From positions 1 through 7,574 of the forward strand of contig JADHSW010000150.1 of assembly GCA_016776705.1 (NCBI GenBank): 7,574 nt of DNA, written 5' to 3'. Below are positions 1 through 6,295 of the stretch, piece after piece (the first letter of the stretch is position 1; each line of letters begins with the position of its first letter). The translations under genes and the position numbers were made by a program. The notes beneath the pieces were generated by a model. The model did no database searches, was not told where the DNA came from, and saw only the letters and a program-made list of their open reading frames with translations. Origin of the DNA: Rhodospirillales bacterium. Lineage in GTDB: Bacteria > Pseudomonadota > Alphaproteobacteria > Rhodospirillales > JABHCV01.

Positions 1-940
1 AGACCAGATTGTCGATAATGACATCGGCTTCGAAATGGGCCGTCGATCCGGCTTTCGAAATCGGAATGTTGGTCGTATCGCCACAGATGAAGACATCGTC
101 TGAGCCTTCACGAAGCAGTTTCTCACGATGTGTCGGAACCCAGCCGCCATCGCCCAGACCGGAATTGGTGATCACTTCTGCGCCGCTATGGGGCGGGATC
201 GTTACCAGCAGATCATAAGGCAGGATCTCGCCTTCTTCCGACGAGATCGTCTTGGCGACGGGGTCTACTTCCTTGGTGTTGAAGAAGGTTTCATACTTTA
301 TACCTGCTTCATCCATCGCCGGTTTCGCCCATTCGGCAACGGGTTCAAGGGAATGCAGGCGGCCAATGGGATAGGTGTAGGTGATTTCGGTCTTTTCCAT
401 CAGGCCCCTTTCCATCAGGTGGTCATACAGCATGAAAGTAATTTCAAGCGGTGCGACGGGGCACTTGTGTGGAGCGTTGACGTTGACGACGATTTTGCCG
501 CCTTCGAATTCATTAAGGGCGTCGCGCATCTTGCGTGCGCCTTCAAGGTCATAGAACCAGTGAGCGCCTTCGGCGAGACCCGGAACGTTCTGCGGCATGA
601 TCCTGGAACCGGTGGCGATGACCAGATAATCGTAGGTGTAAACCTTGCCGGATTCAGTGGTGACCTTTTTGGCATCCACATCAATGTTTTTTGCCGGATC
701 GATGAAATAGGGAACGCGACGATCCAGCACTTTGCGCTGATCACGGAACAGTTCCGCCTCGCGGATTTTTCCGAACGGGACGTACAGCAATCCAGGCTGG
801 TACATGTGGGTGTCCGACGTTCCCAACATGGTAATGCCGATTTCACCGCTTCTGATCTGCTTTCCCAGTTGCCGGCAAAGGCCGTTGGCAATGATCGTGC
901 CGGAAAGGCCCCCTCCGACAATCACAATCTTCTTAGCCAT
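1..940 (-). CDS. Sulfide:quinone oxidoreductase-like FAD flavoprotein (3' end outside window)
   Basis: Read on the minus strand from ATG at 940-938, the frame stays open to the window edge and gives 313 residues; the stop lies outside. An AAGGAG Shine-Dalgarno sequence sits 9 nt upstream of the start. The N-terminus (KIVIVGGGLSG, residues 4-14) is a Rossmann FAD-binding motif. YQPGLLYVPFG (47-57) and HKCPVAPLE (158-166, Cys160) are typical of the sulfide:quinone oxidoreductase / flavocytochrome c sulfide dehydrogenase group. YDYLVIATG (103-111) and VFICGD (283-288) are the later pyridine nucleotide-disulfide oxidoreductase motifs. Known SQRs oxidise sulfide at the membrane, pass electrons to quinone and release sulfane sulfur. 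Cys160 matches one redox cysteine. I see no cysteine near residue 128, where classical SQRs have another, and the C-terminal cysteine region is outside the window. It follows dsrE-like and tusA in one operon. The family is clear; the exact substrate is not, and it could be a related sulfur or NAD(P)H flavoenzyme. Confidence 0.85.
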   Translation of the reverse strand, partial: MAKKIVIVGGGLSGTIIANGLCRQLGKQIRSGEIGITMLGTSDTHMYQPGLLYVPFGKIREAELFRDQRKVLDRRVPYFIDPAKNIDVDAKKVTTESGKVYTYDYLVIATGSRIMPQNVPGLAEGAHWFYDLEGARKMRDALNEFEGGKIVVNVNAPHKCPVAPLEITFMLYDHLMERGLMEKTEITYTYPIGRLHSLEPVAEWAKPAMDEAGIKYETFFNTKEVDPVAKTISSEEGEILPYDLLVTIPPHSGAEVITNSGLGDGGWVPTHREKLLREGSDDVFICGDTTNIPISKAGSTAHFEADVIIDNLV

Positions 941-1011
941 ATTTATCTTCTCCTTGTTGTAAGTTGTTTGTTCAATAGCCCTGTTGACCGGGCCTTATGA
1001 ATACGTTCAGG

Positions 1012-1242
1012 TTATTTTGCTTTACGGACGATGACGCTCCAATGGTCGCCATGATCGATGGTTTCGCCCATTTCATGGCCGACTTTGGCGACCCATTCAG
1101 GCACGTCGTTGACGGTGCCCTTGTCCGTGGACAGGACTTCGATATCGTCGCCAATCTGCACCAGTTTTAGTGCGGCAATCAGTTCCATCAACGGTCCCGG
1201 GCAAAAAGCGCCACGGGCATCGATAACTTTTCTTTCACTCAT
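1012..1242 (-). CDS. tusA: TusA-family sulfur carrier protein
   Basis: This is a 76-residue protein, the normal size for TusA/SirA-like sulfurtransferases. The family signature CPGP is at residues 14-17, with Cys14 as the predicted persulfide-carrying residue, followed by the amphipathic helix PLMELIAALKLV. The beta-strand segment IEVLSTD and the C-terminal HWSVIVRK complete the two-layer fold. TusA proteins accept sulfane sulfur from rhodaneses, DsrE-type proteins or cysteine desulfurases and hand it to partners in tRNA thiolation, molybdenum cofactor synthesis or sulfur oxidation. The start has a good GGAGAG Shine-Dalgarno about 8 nt upstream. It lies 40 bp after the dsrE-like gene and 71 bp before the SQR-like gene, all on the same strand, so a role in sulfur trafficking with these partners is more likely than tRNA thiolation. 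Family call secure; partner assignment inferred from context. Confidence 0.93.
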   Translation of the reverse strand: MSERKVIDARGAFCPGPLMELIAALKLVQIGDDIEVLSTDKGTVNDVPEWVAKVGHEMGETIDHGDHWSVIVRKAK

Positions 1243-1282
1243 AGTTCTTTCTCTCCGGATAAATTCGACACTTCGGGGCGCA

Positions 1283-1681
1283 TTACAGGGTGATCAGTTC
1301 GCCAGATTCGGCATCAGACAGGAATTTTGTAAGTCCCAGACAGCCGTCAAAAAGGCCTTCAATCAGCTCGTCTTCTTCCCAGCCCAGAACGTCCAGGGCC
1401 ATGGAACAGGCATGCATGGTCATGTCGCCCAGCTCCTTGCCCTGTTCGAATAGCATCATCGCATCGGGGGCTTTCTTGTCCTTCAGGACCTGCGAGAAAC
1501 GGCCACCTTTGTAGCGTTGATCATCGCTAAGGCCTTTCTTGAACGGGTAAATAGCCCCCATGGAAATAAAGACGTGAACCTGTGTTTCGGATACGGCGGC
1601 GACAGAGGCCATCATGGCGGCCATCTGGATTTTTTCATGTTCTTCGGAACACACAAGGATAAAAAGCGGCTTGGCTGACAT
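1283..1681 (-). CDS. DsrE/DsrE2-family sulfurtransferase-like protein
   Basis: This is a 132-residue soluble protein, first gene of the operon. The N-terminus PLFILVCSEEHEKIQMAAMM has the opening beta strand and helix of the DsrE/DsrF (YchN-like) fold. VHVFISMGAIYPFKKG (35-50) is the central strand and loop. MHACSMALDVLGW (89-101) carries the conserved cysteine, here Cys92, in the setting used by DsrE2-type proteins (C-x-M followed by a short helix and a glycine). Cys11 and Cys114 are additional. Proteins of this family bind sulfane sulfur on that cysteine and exchange it with TusA. No membrane helix is seen, unlike DsrE2B proteins, so it should be cytoplasmic. The start is supported by a GGAG about 11 nt upstream, a rather long spacing. 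Co-transcription with tusA and the SQR-like gene supports a sulfur relay role. It is not a full DsrEFH set: no DsrF or DsrH is nearby. Confidence 0.87.
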   Translation of the reverse strand: MSAKPLFILVCSEEHEKIQMAAMMASVAAVSETQVHVFISMGAIYPFKKGLSDDQRYKGGRFSQVLKDKKAPDAMMLFEQGKELGDMTMHACSMALDVLGWEEDELIEGLFDGCLGLTKFLSDAESGELITL

Positions 1682-1756
1682 GTAGAACTGGCTCCATTGG
1701 TTTATTAGCGAAGCGACATATTGAAGATATTAACGGGCTTTGAATATGCTTTTTTT

Positions 1757-1773
1757 CCACAAAGAATTTGTGG
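1757..1773. promoter_or_regulatory. Perfect 17-bp dyad (CCACAAA-N3-TTTGTGG), candidate operator
   Basis: Two exact 7-bp inverted arms, CCACAAA and TTTGTGG, flank a GAA core. A run of seven T (1750-1756) precedes it on the plus strand. It lies directly downstream of the candidate -10 and over the predicted transcription start of the sulfur operon, the classic position for a repressor site. On the minus transcript the hairpin is followed by A residues, not U, so it is not a terminator for that strand. The binding protein is unknown. Confidence 0.45.
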
Positions 1774-1774
1774 T

Positions 1775-1804
1775 ATTAGCGCCGCGCAAATGGGGTATTG
1801 TCAA
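1775..1804 (-). promoter_or_regulatory. Candidate sigma-70-type promoter of the dsrE-tusA-SQR operon
   Basis: On the minus strand a perfect -35 TTGACA (1804-1799) is followed after 18 bp by GCTAAT (1780-1775), a partial -10. Transcription would start near 1768, giving a leader of about 85 nt before the dsrE-like ATG at 1681. The -10 is imperfect and could be shifted 1-2 bp towards TAATA. Assigned by eye only. Confidence 0.4.
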
Positions 1805-1843
1805 AATTACATAAAAATGTTGTGAATACGGGGAGGTGTCAGC

Positions 1844-2407
1844 CTATTTGAATTGCAGGAACAGGATCTTTGCTGCGCCGTAGGTGCGCTCATCAATGCT
1901 CTGAAACTCGCGGGGAAGAACGACTTCCATGTCTTTACCAATTTCCACGATGACTAGTGCGCCGGGGGCGAGCCAGCCTTTGTGGCACAGTCCCAAAAGC
2001 GCCTGATCCGTTAAATTCGAGCCATAGGGTGCATCCATGAAGGCCAGGCCAAGGGGTGCGTTGGTCGTACGCGGCGGCGGCGCAAGGCGTGTCGCATCAA
2101 GTTTCAGCGGCGTAATATTGCGCGCTTCGCCCAATGCGGCGGCATTTTCGCGCACGCATTTCAGGGATACCGCGTCGTTATCGATAAATACGCCGTGGGC
2201 GGCCCCGCGCGACATCGCCTCAAGCCCCAATGCGCCGGTGCCGGAAAAAACATCAACAATGGTAATCCCGTCGAACCCGTCCCAATCCATGGAATGGGCA
2301 AGAACGTTGAAAATTCCTTCGCGGGCCCTGTCAGATGTCGGGCGAACGTGGCGCCCCGGCGGCGCATTCAGGATTCGACCCCGGAATTTTCCCCCGACAA
2401 TTCTCAT
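1844..2407 (-). CDS. rsmD: 16S rRNA (guanine(966)-N2)-methyltransferase RsmD
   Basis: The 187-residue protein is close to the usual length (E. coli about 198). It begins MRIVGGKFRGR, followed by VRPTSDRAREGIFNVL (21-36), both hallmarks of RsmD. VDVFSGTGALGLEAMSRGA (51-69) is motif I, the S-adenosylmethionine binding loop. IDNDAVSLKCVREN (75-88) is the next strand with its acidic residue. The catalytic motif IV, normally DPPY/F, reads DAPY at residues 125-128. RsmD methylates G966 of 16S rRNA in the assembling small subunit. The ATG overlaps the stop of the upstream pseudouridine synthase gene (ATGA), and no Shine-Dalgarno precedes it, so translation probably depends on reinitiation. A 162-bp gap without an obvious terminator hairpin follows before the sulfur operon. 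The function is secure. Confidence 0.95.
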   Translation of the reverse strand: MRIVGGKFRGRILNAPPGRHVRPTSDRAREGIFNVLAHSMDWDGFDGITIVDVFSGTGALGLEAMSRGAAHGVFIDNDAVSLKCVRENAAALGEARNITPLKLDATRLAPPPRTTNAPLGLAFMDAPYGSNLTDQALLGLCHKGWLAPGALVIVEIGKDMEVVLPREFQSIDERTYGAAKILFLQFK

Positions 2408-3243
2408 TTTTTATCACTGGATAAAGTCAGCGTGTGCTTCTTGCCGGCGAACTTTTTCTTGGGCGCTTTTTTTGACTTGGCCCAACCTGCACCGCGAAAC
2501 TTTCCGGTGGCTTTTGGCCCGTCGTCGCTCATTTGATCGCGCAGGATTTTGTTGGGAACTTCTTCAACATCGCCCCGACCCAGATTGCCTAACTGGAACG
2601 GACCGTAAGAAAGCCGGATAAGGCGATTAACGCTAAGATCCATATGTTCCATGACCTTGCGAATTTCCCGGTTTTTTCCCTCGCTCAGGGCGACGGAAAT
2701 CCAGGCGTTGGTCCTGGTCTTGCTGTCTAGGGTGGCTTCGATAGGGCCGTATTTTACCCCGGCGACCATAATGCCGTTTTTCAGGGCGTGTAATTTGTCT
2801 TCATCAACGGTGCCGCGCACACGGACCCGGTAGCGGCGAATCCACCCGGTGGTGGGCATTTCAAGACGGCGTGCCAACTCACCATCGTTGGTCAGCAGCA
2901 ATAGTCCTTCCGAATTCAAATCCAGGCGGCCAACGGATATAACGCGCCCCAGTGTTTTGGGCAGGCGTTCGAATACTGTCGGGCGGCCTTGCGGGTCCTT
3001 GTGGGTGGTGACCTGCCCTGTCGGCTTGTGAAAACGCCACAGCCGGGGTTCCTGGGCCTGGGGCATGGGTTTGCCATCCACAAGAATGGTGTTGCTGGCA
3101 TCGACGCTAAGCGCCGGGCTGTCCAGGGTCTTGCCGTCAACCTGGATACGGCCCTCGTCAATCCAGCGTTCGGCTTCGCGCCGTGAGCACAAGCCGGCGC
3201 GGGCCAGAACCTTGGCGATGCGTTCAGGTTTTTGTTCACTCAT
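2404..3243 (-). CDS. rluB: RluB-type 23S rRNA pseudouridine synthase (RsuA/RluB/E/F family)
   Basis: The protein has 279 residues. An S4 RNA-binding domain comes first (residues about 7-55; RIAKVLARAGLCSRREAE and GRIQVDGK). The catalytic motif VGRLDLNSEGLLLLTNDGEL (104-122) holds the presumed nucleophile Asp108. YRVRVRG and the family segment EGKNREIRKVMEHMDLSVNRLIR follow. The form NSEGLLLLTNDGELA fits RluB better than RsuA. RluB isomerises U2605 (E. coli numbering) in 23S rRNA. The last 40 or so residues form a lysine-rich, disordered-looking tail (KSKKAPKKKFAGKK), probably for rRNA contact. It starts inside the stop codon of the upstream amidotransferase gene (ATGA overlap), with a weak GGAAA about 7 nt before the ATG. 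It ends with the same type of overlap into rsmD. The family is certain; the exact target uridine is inferred from the subfamily motif. Confidence 0.92.
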   Translation of the reverse strand: MSEQKPERIAKVLARAGLCSRREAERWIDEGRIQVDGKTLDSPALSVDASNTILVDGKPMPQAQEPRLWRFHKPTGQVTTHKDPQGRPTVFERLPKTLGRVISVGRLDLNSEGLLLLTNDGELARRLEMPTTGWIRRYRVRVRGTVDEDKLHALKNGIMVAGVKYGPIEATLDSKTRTNAWISVALSEGKNREIRKVMEHMDLSVNRLIRLSYGPFQLGNLGRGDVEEVPNKILRDQMSDDGPKATGKFRGAGWAKSKKAPKKKFAGKKHTLTLSSDKK

Positions 3244-3959
3244 TGATCATTTCCGGCAGCAGTAATGAAAGCCTTGAAGATTTTGGCATCGCCTTGGTTG
3301 ATATCGAATTCCGGGTGCCACTGCACACCCATGCAAAAGGCGTAATTGTCGCATTCAATGCCTTCAATGACGCCATCTGGTGCGCGGGCATTGATGATGA
3401 CACCATCCGGTTCGTCCAGCGCGGCCTGATGATGGGCGCTGTTAACGGCCAGTGTGTCGTCGCCTACGATGCGGCGTAAAAGCGTACCTTCCTTGACGAA
3501 CACAGTGTGTCCCGGCTCGTCACGGGGATTGGGTTGTTCGTGGGCAAGGGCGTCTGGAACGGCGTCGGGCACGTGCTGGATCAGTTTGCCGCCTAAAATC
3601 ACATGCAGCAGCTGCTGGCCGCCGCAAATGCCAAGCACCGGCATGTTGCGCTTTAAGGCACCACGGGTAATCGCCATCTCGAAGCCGGTGCGCTCTTCTT
3701 TAAGGGTGACGCTTTCGTGCCGCTTGCTTTCGCCGAACAGGGCCGGATCAACATCGAAGTTGCCGCCGGTAATCATAAGGCCGTCAATTAGCTCCAGATA
3801 ATCGTCCACCCTGTCCACAGCATGGGGCAGGGCAAGGGGCAGGCCACCGGCCCTTGAAACAGCGCCTGCATAATTCTCACGCAGCGCATACCAGGGAAAT
3901 TTCGAGTATCCCCCGGCATTTTCCGAATCCATAGGAATGCCAATAACAGGTGTTTTCAT
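3240..3959 (-). CDS. Class I glutamine amidotransferase, PuuD-like (gamma-glutamyl-GABA hydrolase family)
   Basis: Starting at MKTPVIGIPMD (ATG 3959-3957) the protein has 239 residues, typical for the PuuD / peptidase C26 group. The oxyanion strand GLMITGGNFDVDPALF (60-75) is the family motif. The nucleophile elbow reads GICGGQQLLHVILGG (110-124) with Cys112, and NSAHHQA (173-179) plus GVQWHPEF (211-218) supply the rest of the triad, His215 and Glu217. PuuD hydrolyses gamma-glutamyl-GABA in putrescine breakdown; no other puu gene is in the window, so the substrate is open. A longer frame reaches 4085 but would overlap divergent tadA and adds a basic, non-conserved stretch, so I reject it. The only Shine-Dalgarno-like GGAGG lies about 15 nt upstream, which is long. 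It is the first gene of the amidotransferase-rluB-rsmD chain. Confidence 0.88.
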   Translation of the reverse strand: MKTPVIGIPMDSENAGGYSKFPWYALRENYAGAVSRAGGLPLALPHAVDRVDDYLELIDGLMITGGNFDVDPALFGESKRHESVTLKEERTGFEMAITRGALKRNMPVLGICGGQQLLHVILGGKLIQHVPDAVPDALAHEQPNPRDEPGHTVFVKEGTLLRRIVGDDTLAVNSAHHQAALDEPDGVIINARAPDGVIEGIECDNYAFCMGVQWHPEFDINQGDAKIFKAFITAAGNDQ

Positions 3960-4039
3960 GTTGCGGAATGTAAGCCTCCGAGACTTGTTGGGCAAGCAGT
4001 TCACTTGACGAGGACGCAACCCGGGGTCAATCTTCGGAT
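3960..4039. promoter_or_regulatory. Divergent intergenic region between the amidotransferase gene and tadA
   Basis: These 80 bp must hold the start signals for both genes. A TTGACG (4005-4010) on the plus strand and a TTGACC (4030-4025) on the minus strand could be -35 elements, but neither has a convincing -10 at 16-18 bp. No perfect dyad was seen. Confidence 0.3.
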
Positions 4040-4492
4040 ATGGGAAAGTCAACCTACATGGAATTGGCCTTGAAAGAGGCTGCAAAAGCCGCCGACCGGG
4101 GCGAAGTGCCGGTCGGCGCGGTGATCGTTGAGGGCCTCAGTGGCGAAGTTCTGTCCTGGGCGGGAAACTGTACTGAAGAAAACAATGATCCCACTGCTCA
4201 TGCGGAAATACTGGCGATTCGTGAGGCGGCCTCGAAGCTTGAAAACCCCCGTCTTGAAAACTGCGATCTGTACGTTACCCTTGAACCCTGCCCCATGTGC
4301 GCCACGGCCATATCTTTCGCCCGCCTGCGCAGGCTTTACTTCGGTGCCTACGATCCAAAAGGCGGCGGCGTTGACCACGGGCCGCGGGTGTTCGAACAGT
4401 CAACCTGTCACCACCGCCCTGAAGTCATCGGCGGCATGGAAGAAAGCCAGTCTTCTGCCCTGCTGAAGCAGTTCTTCAGGGAACTTCGTTAG
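4040..4492 (+). CDS. tadA: tRNA-specific adenosine deaminase TadA
   Basis: This 150-residue zinc-dependent deaminase converts A34 to inosine in the anticodon of tRNA-Arg(ACG). All zinc and catalytic residues are visible: HAEILAIREAA (54-64) gives His54 as ligand and Glu56 as proton shuttle, and EPCPMCATAI (82-91) gives ligands Cys84 and Cys87. GEVPVGAVIV (21-30) is the usual N-terminal strand, and the YFGAYDPKGGGV segment (100-111) is standard for TadA. The start is uncertain. ATG 4040 has no clear Shine-Dalgarno, whereas the in-frame ATG at 4058 (MELALKEAA) is preceded by GGGAAAG about 8 nt away and matches the common family start. The difference is six residues. The 3' end overlaps the end of the convergent kinase gene by 4 bp. 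It is divergent from the amidotransferase-rluB-rsmD chain. Confidence 0.95.
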   Translation: MGKSTYMELALKEAAKAADRGEVPVGAVIVEGLSGEVLSWAGNCTEENNDPTAHAEILAIREAASKLENPRLENCDLYVTLEPCPMCATAISFARLRRLYFGAYDPKGGGVDHGPRVFEQSTCHHRPEVIGGMEESQSSALLKQFFRELR

Positions 4493-6261
4493 GGTTGGGG
4501 CGCAACGGGCAGGGAAAAGACGAACCTGGAACCGGTTCCATGCGTGCTTTCGACTTTAATGACGCCACCCATTTTCTTTACCAATTCAGCACACAGGGGC
4601 AGGCCAAGGCCTGATCCTTTTTCGTTCCCGGTGCCCAATGTTGTGGTTTTCTGGTCGATGGCGAAAAGTTTGTCGATGATATTTTCCGAAATGCCGGTTC
4701 CGGTGTCAGACACCGCAATGTCGACCATGGTTCCGGTCGTCTGACTGGATATGTCTATTGTGCCACCCTGGTTTGTGAACTTGATGGCGTTGCTTACAAG
4801 GTTGCGCAAAACCGTAAGCAGATAGTGGTAATCGGCAAGGATATAGTCATTCTGTATATTGTTTGTTATGGCGATCCCTTTTGCATCGGCTACAGGATGA
4901 AGAAGATCAAGGGTGGCGTCGACAATCTCCCCCAGTGGGACTTTCTGGATATCAATCTTTTCGCCATCGAGTTGCGAGTGAGACCATTCAAGAAGGTTCT
5001 CCAGCGCCGTAAACACATTTTTAGCGACCCGATTGATCGAGGAGGCCTGCGCGGACAGTTTTTCCTTGCTCAGGGTGTCAGCCTTTTTAAACATCCTGTC
5101 CGATAGTCCAAGAAGGATCGTAAAGGGGCTTCGCAAATCATGGGCAATGATTGAAAACAGGCGATTTTTAACGGCTATTTCCTGAGACAACTTGATGTTT
5201 AGTTCAATTGTCATATCCGCCAGTTGTTTTAGTTCTACGGCCTGTTGGGCAATCTTTTCTTCATCTAGTTTTTTCTGTGTGATGTCAGAGAACACGGACA
5301 CTCGCCGGTCCACGGAACCATCTTTTTTGTAGATGGTATTGATGGATAACCCTTCGGCGAAAATTTCTCCGTTCTTGTGCCTGTTCCACAGTTCACCATC
5401 CCAATGCCCGGTGGCGTCAAGGGACTCCCACATCTGTTGATAAAAGGCCTGGTCATGACGACCAGAGCTGAGAATTCCGGGGTTCATGCCCATAACTTCC
5501 TCAGGAAGATAACCTGTCAACTGTGTAAAGGCAGGATTGACGGCGATGATCTCGTTGTCGGCGTTGGTGACAGTCATGGCTTTGCTACTGTTGTCGAACA
5601 CCAGAACGGCCAATTGCGCATCCTCCACGGCCTGCTTGCGACGGGCAATTTCAGCCTGCAGCAGAACATTCAGATCAAGAACTTCGAGGGAGCGCGTCTC
5701 TATACCATCATAAAGATCATTTATTGAATTATTCACCTGATCCTTGTTTGCCATGGCCCTGGGTTTCCTGGCGATGGATTGAAGCGCTTTTCCAGCCTGC
5801 AGGGCGAGGACTTCGACCGCCATAAGAGCATCCATGTCCGAGATATGATGGATTAACCATTTGAGCTGAAAAGCCAGAAGATGGTCGACAACGTAGGAAG
5901 GATGACTTTCGATTAGTCTGTCGATTTGTCCAATGCGTTCGATAAAGTCATGATGTGCCTTGAAATGCTCAACCTTGTTGGTCTCGTTCACGGGCCAGGC
6001 GTTCATCAGGTCTTCTTCGTGCTGAAAATGATACCTGGTATAGTCTTTCAGTTTTCCATAGACGTTGATTAATTCCACCAATGACGTGTCACAGGCTTGC
6101 AACCTGCCAAGTTCGTTAATCATGTCCAGAAGTTTGCGGTGCTGGTCGTCGATGTCGTCCAGACCCGTCAGAAGTTGATCGGACCAAACGACGACAGGCT
6201 TTTTATTTTCGCTGTCGGCCGTATTTACGTCGTTCAAAATGTCGCTGGTCAAAAGATACAT
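4489..6261 (-). CDS. Hemerythrin-PAS sensor histidine kinase (soluble)
   Basis: This 590-residue protein has no membrane helix. Residues about 24-150 form a bacteriohemerythrin domain with every di-iron ligand present: His41 (DDQHRKLL), His78 and Glu82 (YHFQHEE), His99 and His103 (EHFKAHH), His139 and Asp144 (HHISDMD). A helical linker (about 185-215) leads to a PAS domain (about 216-330; NPAFTQLTGY, GHWDGELWNRHKNGE). A second helix precedes HisKA with the H-box FSIIAHDLRSPF, phosphoacceptor His374. HATPase_c has the N-box NLVSNAIKF (487-495), G1 DTGTGI (519-524) and G2 GSGLGL (549-554). Hemerythrins bind O2 and can react with NO, so the input is inferred to be O2, redox state or NO. It sits 34 bp downstream of the receiver gene and is probably co-transcribed with it. 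No good Shine-Dalgarno precedes the ATG, so coupling is likely. There is no receiver domain of its own. Confidence 0.93.
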   Translation of the reverse strand: MYLLTSDILNDVNTADSENKKPVVVWSDQLLTGLDDIDDQHRKLLDMINELGRLQACDTSLVELINVYGKLKDYTRYHFQHEEDLMNAWPVNETNKVEHFKAHHDFIERIGQIDRLIESHPSYVVDHLLAFQLKWLIHHISDMDALMAVEVLALQAGKALQSIARKPRAMANKDQVNNSINDLYDGIETRSLEVLDLNVLLQAEIARRKQAVEDAQLAVLVFDNSSKAMTVTNADNEIIAVNPAFTQLTGYLPEEVMGMNPGILSSGRHDQAFYQQMWESLDATGHWDGELWNRHKNGEIFAEGLSINTIYKKDGSVDRRVSVFSDITQKKLDEEKIAQQAVELKQLADMTIELNIKLSQEIAVKNRLFSIIAHDLRSPFTILLGLSDRMFKKADTLSKEKLSAQASSINRVAKNVFTALENLLEWSHSQLDGEKIDIQKVPLGEIVDATLDLLHPVADAKGIAITNNIQNDYILADYHYLLTVLRNLVSNAIKFTNQGGTIDISSQTTGTMVDIAVSDTGTGISENIIDKLFAIDQKTTTLGTGNEKGSGLGLPLCAELVKKMGGVIKVESTHGTGSRFVFSLPVAPQP

Positions 6262-6295
6262 TCCGATAGGTTAAGGGACGGGGCATTCACGGGGG

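Noticed and set aside
128..1000. 290-codon open frame on the plus strand
   Set aside because: It lies opposite the SQR-like gene, whose protein has clear family motifs; the plus-strand translation shows no recognisable domain.
1750..1773. T-tract plus dyad as a Rho-independent terminator
   Set aside because: On the plus strand the T run precedes the hairpin, and on the minus strand A residues follow it; neither strand gives hairpin-then-U. The stem is also AT-rich.
2037..2621. 194-codon open frame on the plus strand
   Set aside because: It runs antisense to rsmD and rluB, has an arginine- and serine-rich composition typical of shadow frames, and shows no motifs.
3960..4085. N-terminal extension of the amidotransferase to an upstream ATG at 4085
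   Set aside because: It would overlap the tadA start on the other strand, and the added 42 residues are basic and unlike the family; MKTPVIGIP is the normal family beginning.
4463..4479. CTGAAG/CTTCAG inverted repeat near the 3' end of tadA
   Set aside because: It is inside the coding sequence and has no T-tract after it on either strand; probably a chance product of codon choice.
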